From an uncultured Leptotrichia sp. (lineage in GTDB: Bacteria; Fusobacteriota; Fusobacteriia; Fusobacteriales; Leptotrichiaceae), in NCBI GenBank assembly GCA_938017765.1, contig CALIJH010000068.1:1-50763 (forward strand): 50,763 nucleotides of DNA, given 5' to 3'. Below, in pieces: positions 17,345 through 24,513 of this stretch. The notes under the pieces are model-generated. The model had not been told where the DNA came from. It saw nothing but the letters and a program-made list of their open reading frames with translations, and did not search any database. How positions within the stretch are numbered: the first letter of the stretch is position 1; the number at the start of each line of letters is the position of its first letter. Made by a program: the position numbers and the translations under genes.

Positions 17345-17383
17345 GACGGGATGCGGTCTTGAGCAAAATTGAAAAAACTTTTT

Positions 17384-17806
17384 TCACGCCCCCTCATTAA
17401 TTTTTTTTAATTTTTCTAAAAAAACAAATAATTTTTTTTGTAATGCTCTTTTATCCTCTTCTGAACCAAAGTAAACGCTATGAATGTGGTTGTGAGTCTT
17501 TTGACTTACATATATTAAATTATTTATATCTAATCTTTTATTCACATCGTCTTCAACAGGGATAATGTGATGACTTAGTTCTCCTTTAACTATTTTATTA
17601 TTCTCGAACAATTCAAATATATCTAAGCCATTACATCTATTTTTACATATAGCAGTAAGCCTTACCCATTCCTTTGAATGATAGAATTCCTTAGCTTCTG
17701 TATCTCTACTAAATCTATCGTATTCTTTATGACGGTTATTGCTACATTCACATTTTTCCCCCTGATTTAGTTTCCTATTGCATTTTATACATACAGTCTT
17801 TAGCAT
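17384..17806 (-). CDS. HNH endonuclease (packaging-associated)
   Basis: A 140-residue HNH nuclease. Zinc-binding cysteines are at CIKCNRK and CECSNNR in the first 25 residues, FYHSKEWVRLTA is the usual lead-in, and the catalytic core reads LSHHIIPVEDDVNKRLDINN then LIYVSQKTHNHIHS. HNH proteins beside the terminase genes of HK97-like phages are needed for cos cleavage. The ATG lies only about 18 bases after the T-run of a hairpin (17824-17856), with GAAAGGA as ribosome site; it is the first gene of the late operon. Confidence 0.92.
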   Translation of the reverse strand: MLKTVCIKCNRKLNQGEKCECSNNRHKEYDRFSRDTEAKEFYHSKEWVRLTAICKNRCNGLDIFELFENNKIVKGELSHHIIPVEDDVNKRLDINNLIYVSQKTHNHIHSVYFGSEEDKRALQKKLFVFLEKLKKINEGA

Positions 17807-17823
17807 CTAATATCCTTTCAAAT

Positions 17824-17856
17824 AAAAAAAGAGAAAGGCCCTTAACCAATCTCTTT
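17824..17856 (-). terminator. Hairpin with T-run just ahead of the late operon
   Basis: On the minus strand AAAGAGA pairs with TCTCTTT across a 15-base loop, followed directly by TTTT. It lies between the putative late promoter (17878-17906) and the HNH start, so late transcription would have to pass it. Could be a leaky terminator for early transcripts or a target for antitermination. Confidence 0.5.
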
Positions 17857-17877
17857 ACAAGATTTCCATTATAACTT

Positions 17878-17906
17878 ATTATAGCATATTGACCGGACAT
17901 TGAACA
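17878..17906 (-). promoter_or_regulatory. Putative late promoter with weak -35
   Basis: TATAAT (17878-17883) with TGTTCA (17901-17906) 17 bases upstream on the minus strand. The -35 is poor and is flanked on both sides by TGTCC repeats, the layout of an activator-dependent promoter. It drives toward HNH, terminase and the structural genes. Confidence 0.5.
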
Positions 17907-17956
17907 GGACATCAAATCGGCTACCAACTGGACATTTTTTGGACAAATTTCGGACA
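17895..17956 (-). repeat. Phased TGTCC direct repeats (late activator sites?)
   Basis: Five copies of TGTCC (GGACA on the plus strand) start at 17895, 17907, 17930, 17941 and 17952; a degenerate copy (GGCTA) fills the gap at about 17919. Spacing of 11-12 bases puts all sites near one face of the helix. They lie between the ArpU-like gene and the late promoter. Confidence 0.7.
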
Positions 17957-17959
17957 AAA

Positions 17960-18472
17960 TTAAATTATATTTAAAACTTCATCCGGAAATATCCATATGC
18001 TAATCGTCTCTACCATCCTATTTTTATTCCTTCTGACAGTTCTTTCATCTACTCCTAATGCTTCAGCAATCTTATTATTTGTTTTTTTCTCAAAATATTT
18101 CATTTCAATTATTTTATAATACCTGTCATTCTTCACATAATCAAGTGCAGAATCTACAAGTTTCAGTTTATCCTGTATCTTTTCAATAGACTTTTCCAAC
18201 TCCTGTATCTTTTCTTCCGCCTTTTCCAGATTACTTTTATATTCTATACTCCCGCCTTTTACTCTTTCACCCTGTCCTGAACAACTTACAATTCCATTTT
18301 CTTTTATCGTTTTAATGAGTCCTTTTCTCTTTTCAATAATCATTTCCAGAAATCTATATTTTGTCAACAATAATTCTGTTTTCTGAAATGCTGATAATTT
18401 AAGCTTATTCTCACTTAGTTTCACTATAACTTTATCAACTATTGTATTTATCACATCATTATCTAATTTCAT
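17960..18472 (-). CDS. ArpU-like phage late transcriptional regulator
   Basis: A 170-residue protein. Residues ~75-115 are coiled-coil (LEKAEEKIQELEKSIEKIQD). The C-terminal part DRYYKIIEMKYFEKKTNNKI followed by AEALGVDERTVRRNKNRM is a sigma-70 region 4-like helix-turn-helix, as in ArpU/RinA-type phage late activators. GGAGGTAAAAATA precedes the ATG. It sits between a terminator (18493-18519) and the TGTCC repeats plus late promoter, so it probably binds those repeats. Target assignment is inference. Confidence 0.75.
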   Translation of the reverse strand: MKLDNDVINTIVDKVIVKLSENKLKLSAFQKTELLLTKYRFLEMIIEKRKGLIKTIKENGIVSCSGQGERVKGGSIEYKSNLEKAEEKIQELEKSIEKIQDKLKLVDSALDYVKNDRYYKIIEMKYFEKKTNNKIAEALGVDERTVRRNKNRMVETISIWIFPDEVLNII

Positions 18473-18492
18473 TATTTTTACCTCCTGAAAGA

Positions 18493-18519
18493 AAAAAGAC
18501 CAGTTTATTTGGTCTTTTT
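18493..18519 (-). terminator. Strong intrinsic terminator
   Basis: A 10-bp perfect stem (AAAAAGACCA / TGGTCTTTTT) with a 7-base loop, ending in a T-run on the minus strand (also usable on the plus strand). It directly follows the stop of the membrane-protein gene at 18522. Confidence 0.85.
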
Positions 18520-18521
18520 AA

Positions 18522-19211
18522 TTACTCTGTTAACTTTTTAGCTTCTTTTCTCAATTGCCTTAATATTTCAGAATACACTCCTTGTCTTCCCATATTAATA
18601 ACAGGTCTTTCTCCAAATGAAACACTTGTCTCCTTAAATTCCTCCAAAAAAACTTTTTCTAATAATTCATTTTCCTCTTCTTCTGTCAGTTCTAAACTCA
18701 TTATTTGAAATAATTTAGTAGTTCTTTGTTCATAATGCTCAATAAGATAATTTAGTTCTTCAAAATACAGTAAACTTAAAAGAAAAGATTTTTGATAATT
18801 TCTTTCATAAACAAATTTTTTCTTTACTTCCTGAATAGAAGTTTTAGATATTTCATAAAAAATTAAATTAATTTTTATATTATCTTCCAAAATCTCATTT
18901 GCTATTATTTCTAATTTCTCTCTTAAAAATTTTTTTTCTTCAAGTTTTTCTTTAAAATTTTGTTCATTTTCTAAATTTTCTTTATTACTAATAATTGTTT
19001 TTTCTAAATTTTTATTGATATTGTTATTATTCTGAAAATTATTAAAACTTGTTATCAAAAATCCCACCATAGTTCCTAAAAGTGTTAATATCGTATCTCT
19101 TAATTCTGGACTTTTTATCCAAATTTCTTTAATATTCGCTAAATTCCCTAATACATAGCCTACCAACAGTGTAATTACAATTTTAATACTATCTTTTTTT
19201 AAAATCTTCAT
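18522..19211 (-). CDS. Two-TM coiled-coil membrane protein, autonomous moron gene
   Basis: A 229-residue protein not recognised as a known family. Two membrane segments (about 9-27, IKIVITLLVGYVLGNLA; about 38-57, LRDTILTLLGTMVGFLITSF) are followed by a long charged helical region (about 60-110) and a soluble C-terminus. It has its own promoter (19239-19266), GGAGG ribosome site and a strong terminator 2 bases after the stop, while neighbours on both sides are coupled early and regulatory genes. That is the layout of a moron, a gene expressed from the lysogen. Superinfection exclusion or host-fitness role is speculation. Confidence 0.75.
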   Translation of the reverse strand: MKILKKDSIKIVITLLVGYVLGNLANIKEIWIKSPELRDTILTLLGTMVGFLITSFNNFQNNNNINKNLEKTIISNKENLENEQNFKEKLEEKKFLREKLEIIANEILEDNIKINLIFYEISKTSIQEVKKKFVYERNYQKSFLLSLLYFEELNYLIEHYEQRTTKLFQIMSLELTEEEENELLEKVFLEEFKETSVSFGERPVINMGRQGVYSEILRQLRKEAKKLTE

Positions 19212-19238
19212 AAATTTCCTCCTAAAAATATAATATAT

Positions 19239-19266
19239 ATTATAACTTTAAAACCAAATTATTCAA
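19239..19266 (-). promoter_or_regulatory. Promoter of the moron gene
   Basis: TTGAAT (19261-19266) and TATAAT (19239-19244) with a 16-base spacer on the minus strand, 28 bases upstream of ATG 19211 and its AGGAGG. Confidence 0.7.
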
Positions 19267-19287
19267 CTGTCATTGTCCTATATTTTT

Positions 19288-19755
19288 CTATAAAAACTGC
19301 TCAAAATTTGGCGGGAAATAATCAGGCCCTTTTATTATTTTACCGTCTTCACGCCTTTTTACTTTCCCGTCTCTGTCAATTTTACTCATATTACTTCTGT
19401 GTACTTCCTGAAACGCTTTAAACAGTATTTCTCCAAATCCGTTTTTCTTCGCATAGTGAAATATCATATTAATTTTTTTATCTAAATGAAATTCAAGTAA
19501 ATTTTTCAAATCTGCCTTACTTTTCATTGACTCCAGCAACGTACCAAAGTGAATGTAGAGCATATCACATACCGCATCCAATTTCTCCAATCTATTCTTA
19601 GCAAATCTGTACTCCTGATGTTCTTCCTCAAATAAATCAAATCTTAAAATCTTCCTTTCAGGTAACATTTCTTTTCCCTTATACAGATATTCTCCATCTC
19701 CCATTCTTATATAAAATTCTTCTACCATATCAATCATCTGTTCTATTTTATTCAT
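19288..19755 (-). CDS. MazG-like nucleotide pyrophosphohydrolase
   Basis: A 155-residue all-alpha NTP pyrophosphatase-like protein (PRA-PH/MazG superfamily, phage type). Acidic metal-binding motifs are FDLFEEEHQEY (about residues 39-49) and LDAVCDMLYI (about 59-68); the C-terminal FQEVHRSNMSKIDRDGKVKR then KGPDYFPPNF is typical of the phage group. Enzymes of this type remove non-standard or signalling nucleotides. The ATG overlaps the stop of the 48-codon methylase stub (ATGA), so translation is coupled. Confidence 0.85.
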   Translation of the reverse strand: MNKIEQMIDMVEEFYIRMGDGEYLYKGKEMLPERKILRFDLFEEEHQEYRFAKNRLEKLDAVCDMLYIHFGTLLESMKSKADLKNLLEFHLDKKINMIFHYAKKNGFGEILFKAFQEVHRSNMSKIDRDGKVKRREDGKIIKGPDYFPPNFEQFL

Positions 19756-19898
19756 TTTAAATTCTCCTTTCCAAATATCGCCTCATAACTTTTGTTTGCA
19801 AACTTATCTATTTCTACATGCCCTAAGCAGATATGTCCAGCCGATTCCATCCCTAATCTGAATCCGCCTATACCGTTAAATAAATCTATAAATGTCAT
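19752..19898 (-). pseudogene. N-terminal stub of a C5-cytosine DNA methyltransferase (48 codons)
   Basis: The peptide starts MTFIDLFNGIGGFRLGMESA and continues GHICLGHVEIDKFANKSYEA before ending at NLK. This is motif I (normally DLFAGIGG, here N replaces A) plus motif II of Dcm-type enzymes, SAM-binding elements that normally begin a 300-400-residue protein; the catalytic PCQ motif and target-recognition domain are absent. Start and stop both form ATGA overlaps with the flanking genes, so the stub is perfectly coupled. Either a deletion relict kept because it couples translation, or a small functional peptide. Confidence 0.8.
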
Positions 19899-20839
19899 TT
19901 TATCTGTACCTCATTAAATAAATCATTCCCTATTCTCTTTCTTGCAATTTCAATATATTCCCGTTTTAATTCAATTCCTACTCCATTTCTATTTAACTGC
20001 TTAGCTACTTTTAAAGTAGTCCCACTTCCAAGAAATGGATCTAAAACTATACCGCTTTCAGGGCAGCCACTTAGTATACAACGCTTTACAAGCTCATCAG
20101 GAAATGTTGCAAAATGTCCCTCTGGTATTCCCTTAGTTGCTATTTTCCAAATACTCCTCATATTTCTACCTTTTTCATTGTAAATAGCTCTCCAAGGTTT
20201 ATTTATTTCACGCATTCCCGTTCTACTTTCTCCAGCTCCAAGCATTTTCTTTTTTCCGGTTGGCATTATTCCGTCTTTAAACGCTGTTAAAGTTTTTTCT
20301 GAAAACGCTTCATATTGTTTTTCAAAAAAATATTTTTCATTTTTAGTAAAAAAATATATTTTTTCAAAATCATTAGTGAATCTATCCTGTACAGCTTCCG
20401 GAACTACATTTGGCTTATGCCAAATTATTTCGTTCCTTAAAATCCAACCTTTTTCAATCATCTTTATTGCAAATTTTTCAGGAATCATCATCTTTGATTT
20501 TCTTCTTATATACGATTTTTTTCTTGTTTTTGCTTTTTGATCGTCAATATAATAATTTTTATTATTGCTTCCGGATATAAATTTAGAATTTACATTTGAA
20601 TAAGTATCTCCCATATTTATGAATACCGTTCCTGTATCTTTTAATACTCTCCAGCATTCATCAAAAATATTTACAAGTTTTTCAATATATTCTTCTACTG
20701 TATCTTCCAAGCCTATCTGTCCAGCAACGCCATAATCCCTTAACTGCCAGTAAGGCGGAGATGTCACTACACAGTCTACGCTCTTATCTTTTAGTAGCTT
20801 TATTTTCTCAAGTGCATCTCCATGTAATATTTCAATCAC
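19895..20839 (-). CDS. DNA methyltransferase, beta class with SPPYW motif (m4C or m6A)
   Basis: A 314-residue SAM-dependent DNA methylase. Motif IV VTSPPYWQLRDYG is at residues ~25-37 and motif I LDPFLGSGTT at ~266-275, i.e. the beta-class order (catalytic motif first); SPPY is usual for N4-cytosine enzymes. Phages use these orphan methylases to evade host restriction. Its TGA overlaps the next start (ATGA). It is clustered with a YopX-like gene and an HNH-like gene. No restriction partner is present. Confidence 0.9.
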   Translation of the reverse strand: MIEILHGDALEKIKLLKDKSVDCVVTSPPYWQLRDYGVAGQIGLEDTVEEYIEKLVNIFDECWRVLKDTGTVFINMGDTYSNVNSKFISGSNNKNYYIDDQKAKTRKKSYIRRKSKMMIPEKFAIKMIEKGWILRNEIIWHKPNVVPEAVQDRFTNDFEKIYFFTKNEKYFFEKQYEAFSEKTLTAFKDGIMPTGKKKMLGAGESRTGMREINKPWRAIYNEKGRNMRSIWKIATKGIPEGHFATFPDELVKRCILSGCPESGIVLDPFLGSGTTLKVAKQLNRNGVGIELKREYIEIARKRIGNDLFNEVQIK

Positions 20840-20849
20840 AAGCTCCTCC

Positions 20850-21344
20850 TTATTTTTTAAATAGTTCCATTAATTCAGCGTTTTCCGTTTTATTCCCAAT
20901 AACCTGATATTCAATCCAGTCATCATCATTATTTTTCTCAACCTTAATTTTATATTTTTCCACTAAATAAGCATGTTTCCCTTCCCATTTATTATCTTCA
21001 AAATATAAATCTAAGGGCACCCCCTCTACAATCCTAAATCCTATCAACATTGGCGAAAAGTCTTTTTGTTCTTCTCCAAATCCTACAAGCTGTAAATAAT
21101 AATCTCCATCTTCATCCATTGCTATAAGAAAATCTCCTTCAAACACTCTATTTTGTAAAGCGTCTTCAGTATTTGTATATTGTTCTACTGTTTCCTCCAT
21201 AACGGGAATATGGACTATATTATCTGTCATCTCTTCCCGATAGACTATATATGCTTTTTTATTATCTAAAGTTGTAAGTAGACTTCCATATACTAATTCA
21301 TTGAAATGTTCATGTTTTGCCCTAAATAAAATTTCTTTTTGCAT
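20850..21344 (-). CDS. YopX-like phage protein
   Basis: A 164-residue diverged member of the YopX family: the start MQKEILFRAKHEHFNELVYG and the pattern EETVEQYTNTEDALQNRVFE followed by GDFL correspond to the usual REILFRGK...YG...VGQYTG..D..G..IFEGD. Function of the family is unknown; it is common in early regions of Firmicute and Fusobacterial phages. The start is linked to the previous gene by TAATG. Confidence 0.75.
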   Translation of the reverse strand: MQKEILFRAKHEHFNELVYGSLLTTLDNKKAYIVYREEMTDNIVHIPVMEETVEQYTNTEDALQNRVFEGDFLIAMDEDGDYYLQLVGFGEEQKDFSPMLIGFRIVEGVPLDLYFEDNKWEGKHAYLVEKYKIKVEKNNDDDWIEYQVIGNKTENAELMELFKK

Positions 21345-21532
21345 TATTCTTCAACTCCTAACATTCTTTTCATTCTTTTAATCATTTTTTTTAGCATATA
21401 TGCATTATTTTCAGATATATATCCCCCTGTTTTTTCCACATAAACTAAATGCCCTCCAAATTCATCTACAGAAAAAACAAAAGTTTCATCCTTATTTAAC
21501 ACAATATAAGTTGCTTCATAAGTCTCGATCAT
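21344..21532 (-). CDS. Small phage early protein, hypothetical
   Basis: A 62-residue protein, MIETYEATYIVLNKDETFVF at the start and a basic C-terminal helix (LKKMIKRMKRMLG). No family recognised. Its stop overlaps the YopX-like start as TAATG. Its start ATGA would overlap the stop of the 32-codon gene upstream if that gene were not frameshifted. Coupling on both sides supports it being real. Confidence 0.6.
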   Translation of the reverse strand: MIETYEATYIVLNKDETFVFSVDEFGGHLVYVEKTGGYISENNAYMLKKMIKRMKRMLGVEE

Positions 21533-21628
21533 TCCAGAAAAAATCTTAAATTTTTTCTTATCAATCCTTTAAAAAAATTCCTTTTTTATTTCATTTTCAT
21601 ATTCTTTTACATATTCAAAACTATTCAC
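21529..21628 (-). pseudogene. Small coupled ORF (about 32 codons) with a one-base homopolymer frameshift
   Basis: GTG 21628 overlaps the preceding stop (GTGA) and has GGAGAAAAA upstream. It reads MNSFEYVKEYENEIKKEFF and then stops in a T7 run. With one T fewer, the frame would continue KGLIRKNLRFFLE and end in TGA overlapping the next ATG (ATGA). The fit to coupling at both ends suggests an original 32-residue gene. As given, only 19 residues are made. Confidence 0.4.
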
Positions 21629-22443
21629 TTTTTCTCCTCTTTAAAGGCCCTAAAATGTCCCGGATAAATTCTCTTCAGTTCTTTAACTTCCTCTTCAGTT
21701 TTTATCTGAAAGGGCTCAACATAGATTTTTCTAAGCTTTATCATTAATTTTTCTCTACCGCCGCCTACTCCATGATCTACTCCTAAGTGCCATTCAGGAG
21801 AAAGGGGTAAATATGTATTTCCTATCCCTTTGTCAAACTTATATCCCCCTAAGGCTCCCGCAGATTTTGAAATATGTGCTAATTGAGCATTTGGTTTTCC
21901 TGTTATTACACATATTTTTTTCTTAAGCATCCAGTATACCCATTTTCGATTGTTCTGTGTTTTGTAAAGCTCGTGTATCTCATTCCACATCGGAATTTCA
22001 TTATCCATAAAATAATCAAACAGGAAATTAGTAAATTCTATAGCTTCCTGATTTGTTACCAGCTTCAAAGCAAGACTGAAAGTCCCTTCCAGTTTGATTA
22101 ATAAAAGTTGCATTTCTTCTATTACAAACTTCAACAAATAATCCAGTATGATTTTAGCCTTGCTTTTGTTTGTGTATTTTTTATCCAGGATTTCAATTAT
22201 TTTCTTCTCAAGCTTTTCTTTTAAATTCTTAAAAGGCTCATAATTTTCTAAACTCTTCCCACTTGATTTAATATACAATTTTTTTAATTTTTCTTTTGCC
22301 TGAAAACGATAATAATCAGATATTCTCGGTTTTTCTTTGCTACTTTTCCAGTTTATCTCTATACCCTTCAAGTAATACGCATAGCAATCTATAAACCAGT
22401 AAATTAACTCTTGATTATCTCTGCTCATCATTTTTACAGCCAT
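21625..22443 (-). CDS. Putative HNHc nuclease-like phage protein
   Basis: A 272-residue protein. The N-terminal two thirds are helical. The C-terminal part KKICVITGKPNAQLAHISKS, then GNTYLPLSPEWHLGVDHG, has the layout of the phage HNHc_6 'putative HNHc nuclease' group, which sits in replication modules. The usual Cys-x-x-Cys pair is reduced to CVITG and the second His motif is WHLGVDH, so the metal site is altered relative to classic HNH enzymes. Nuclease activity is therefore uncertain. Confidence 0.65.
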   Translation of the reverse strand: MAVKMMSRDNQELIYWFIDCYAYYLKGIEINWKSSKEKPRISDYYRFQAKEKLKKLYIKSSGKSLENYEPFKNLKEKLEKKIIEILDKKYTNKSKAKIILDYLLKFVIEEMQLLLIKLEGTFSLALKLVTNQEAIEFTNFLFDYFMDNEIPMWNEIHELYKTQNNRKWVYWMLKKKICVITGKPNAQLAHISKSAGALGGYKFDKGIGNTYLPLSPEWHLGVDHGVGGGREKLMIKLRKIYVEPFQIKTEEEVKELKRIYPGHFRAFKEEKK

Positions 22444-22452
22444 AAGACCCCC

Positions 22453-22899
22453 TTATATTCCTAATAACTCAAGTATTTTCCCCCAAAATGATTTCTTCTT
22501 CTCAGACTTAATTATCTTATATTCGTCCATTTTCTCTTTTTGAAACCGTATAAAATATTCTTCTAATTCTAAATAGTCTCTTTTTCTCTTCAAATACTCA
22601 ACCGCATATTGAATTGCTTTTAAATTTTCTTTTCTTTCGCTCTCATCAATATTTTTCTTTTTTACTTGTAATATTTCATTAATTCCCGAAATATTTATCA
22701 AATTACATTGATTTCCATTTGTTCCAAAAACTGGATATTTTAATACATTCTTCTCATTAACTGCTCTTCTTACAGCATTTCTTCCATTTTTATACCCAAA
22801 TAAATCCGTTATGTCATTTGCAACTATCCAAACTTTATTTTCTATTATTCTCCCTCTTATTATTTTCCCGTCATATTCTATTTTTTCTAAAAATTCCAT
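22453..22899 (-). CDS. Bro-N antirepressor-like protein
   Basis: A 148-residue protein. The N-terminal Bro-N domain (residues ~1-90) shows VWIVANDITDLFGYKNGRNA followed by VRRAVNEKNV and LINISGINEIL, typical of phage antirepressors that bind DNA. The C-terminal part is a charged helix plus a basic end. Such proteins counter the prophage repressor or regulate early genes. AAGGAG precedes the ATG. No KilAC or ANT C-terminal domain is present, so the effector half is unusual. Confidence 0.8.
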   Translation of the reverse strand: MEFLEKIEYDGKIIRGRIIENKVWIVANDITDLFGYKNGRNAVRRAVNEKNVLKYPVFGTNGNQCNLINISGINEILQVKKKNIDESERKENLKAIQYAVEYLKRKRDYLELEEYFIRFQKEKMDEYKIIKSEKKKSFWGKILELLGI

Positions 22900-22901
22900 A
22901 A

Positions 22902-23420
22902 TTATTCTCCTTCAATCTCTATTTTTGATAATATCTCTAAAACTTTTTCCAGTTCCGGATTTCTGAATGCATAATTCAAATAGTCAACCGGATTTTGGTA
23001 ATGATGTTTATTCGCTGCTATATATTCCTTACAGGCCCTTTCTGTCAAAAAAGCATTTAAATATATATGTTCATAATTTCCAGCATGACATTTTAAACCT
23101 ATTGTGTCATTGTCCAAATTATCTAAAGTCAATGAATTGATTTCTTTCACATCTTCCGAGTATTCTTCGTCATAATCAGCAAGCAAGACATCTTTAAGAT
23201 CTTCTAATCCTTCTTCATCATATGCGTATATTCCAAAGCTTTCTCCTGATTTAACTGCTTCAAAATATTTTCCAAAATTATTGCACGAAGGAATAAATAT
23301 ATCATGTTGTATCTGATAAAATCTTGGATTTGCTGTCATTCTGTTGTCCTGTGTATTCAATTCTTGTTTTAATTCTCTTAAAAACTTTACATCCTCTTTT
23401 GTCAAATTACTTATTTTCAT
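22902..23420 (-). CDS. Acidic phage early protein, hypothetical
   Basis: A 172-residue acidic protein. The C-terminal third (LNAFLTERACKEYIAANKHH, NPVDYLNYAFRNPELEKVLE) resembles a motif seen in various phage early proteins: a terminal helix with paired histidines followed by an 'R-N/S-P-E-(L/I)-E' segment. Function unknown. GGAGGAAGA lies directly upstream of the ATG, and the next gene (Bro-N) starts 3 bases after its stop. Confidence 0.6.
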   Translation of the reverse strand: MKISNLTKEDVKFLRELKQELNTQDNRMTANPRFYQIQHDIFIPSCNNFGKYFEAVKSGESFGIYAYDEEGLEDLKDVLLADYDEEYSEDVKEINSLTLDNLDNDTIGLKCHAGNYEHIYLNAFLTERACKEYIAANKHHYQNPVDYLNYAFRNPELEKVLEILSKIEIEGE

Positions 23421-23438
23421 TCTTCCTCCTGATTTTAT

Positions 23439-23747
23439 TTAAAATAACGAAAGTTGATTTTCACTTTCAATAATATTTTGTAATCTCATAGCTATTTTTG
23501 ACCAGTTCATTTTTAGTTTTTCTTCCTCACGACCTACACTTCTTTTTCTGAACTCTATCCCGGAAAAATCATAATCAATCCTGTGTATAAAATCTCCCTT
23601 TTGAGGAATATACCAACCACCTGTTCCGTATAAGTCCCTAATATATTTAACTCTTTCTTCCCCGGAACGATTCTTTTTAAAAAATTCTTTTATCTCTTCA
23701 AAATATTTTTTCTTCAAAACTTCGTCAATATTTTTACTCGTTATCAT
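23439..23747 (-). CDS. Small phage protein with YGTGGW / DYDFSGI motif
   Basis: A 102-residue protein from the ATG at 23747 (longer in-frame starts run into the DnaC gene). Its core ERVKYIRDLYGTGGWYIPQK, then RIDYDFSGIEFRKR and LKMNWSKIAMRLQNII, is a motif set otherwise met inside large phage/ICE helicase-methylase proteins. Here it stands alone. Probably accessory to replication or DNA modification; function unknown. Confidence 0.6.
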   Translation of the reverse strand: MITSKNIDEVLKKKYFEEIKEFFKKNRSGEERVKYIRDLYGTGGWYIPQKGDFIHRIDYDFSGIEFRKRSVGREEEKLKMNWSKIAMRLQNIIESENQLSLF

Positions 23748-23763
23748 CCGCCTGTTTTCCTCT

Positions 23764-24513
23764 CTAAAAATATTTCCCAATTTCTTTTTTGTACATCCCA
23801 ATTCTTCTGTCTTCCCAATCAAATTTATAATATTTACACTTACTTTGTAACCTTGAAAAAAGCTTATTACTTCCCAAAATTTTTAAATAGCTCTCCAGTT
23901 GCTCGTCTGACAAATTAGTATTTATTACAACCGATTTTTTCGCTTTATAAATAAAATCAAATATAAAATATAAATTCTGTTTCCCCCAATCTTTTATAGC
24001 TTCATTTCCCAAATCTTCTATTATGATTAATTCCGCCTCTCCTAAACGGTCCCGCAAAAAAGAAGTTACTGTTTTTTCTCCAAAATTCTCGTATATTTCA
24101 TCGAATAGTGTCAGAATACTGGTTTTAAAAACAATAAAATCATCTTTTAAACTGTTGTATATGCAATTTGTATAATGTGTTTTCCCTGTTCCTGCTTCCC
24201 CACTCATACAAATTCCAAAACCTTGTTGCATAATTTTTGAAAAATTCCTGCAAAAATTTTCAAATGATTTTTTATATTCTTTTTCAGTCGCACTCTTTGT
24301 ATACGAGGTTCCAAAGTCGCATTTGTAATCGTCTTCGTACATCATTTTCCCAGAAAGATTTTTATACTTCGCTATTTCTTTTTTTCTTGAAATTTCCCGC
24401 ATATCTACTGTTTCAACATCAATTCCATCCTTTTCCGTCGTTTGTCCTGTCCGTTTTTTGACTATGCTTCTCGTTTGTTGTTCTATAAGCATTTTTGTGT
24501 CCAATATGTCCAC
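23764..24513 (-). CDS. DnaC/IstB-like helicase loader
   Basis: A 249-residue AAA+ ATPase. Walker A GEAGTGKT is at residues 105-112 and Walker B LIIIEDLG about 162-169; LEGTION of the domain continues with NTNLSDEQLESYLKILGSNK (sensor region) and FSRLQSKC (arginine finger region). It loads the host replicative helicase at the phage origin. The start is GTG 24513 with AAAGGAGG seven bases upstream, which places its first 95 bases inside the initiator gene in another frame. The partnership with the adjacent RepA_N-type initiator is clear from position. Confidence 0.92.
   Translation of the reverse strand: MDILDTKMLIEQQTRSIVKKRTGQTTEKDGIDVETVDMREISRKKEIAKYKNLSGKMMYEDDYKCDFGTSYTKSATEKEYKKSFENFCRNFSKIMQQGFGICMSGEAGTGKTHYTNCIYNSLKDDFIVFKTSILTLFDEIYENFGEKTVTSFLRDRLGEAELIIIEDLGNEAIKDWGKQNLYFIFDFIYKAKKSVVINTNLSDEQLESYLKILGSNKLFSRLQSKCKYYKFDWEDRRIGMYKKEIGKYF

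Noticed and set aside
17775..17957. 60-codon minus-strand frame between the ArpU-like and HNH genes
   Set aside because: Starts at TTG without a ribosome site and is largely the translation of the TGTCC repeats, promoter and hairpin.
23748..23822. Longer N-terminus for the YGTGGW protein
   Set aside because: Would overlap the DnaC gene by 59 bases; the ATG at 23747 sits just after the DnaC stop.
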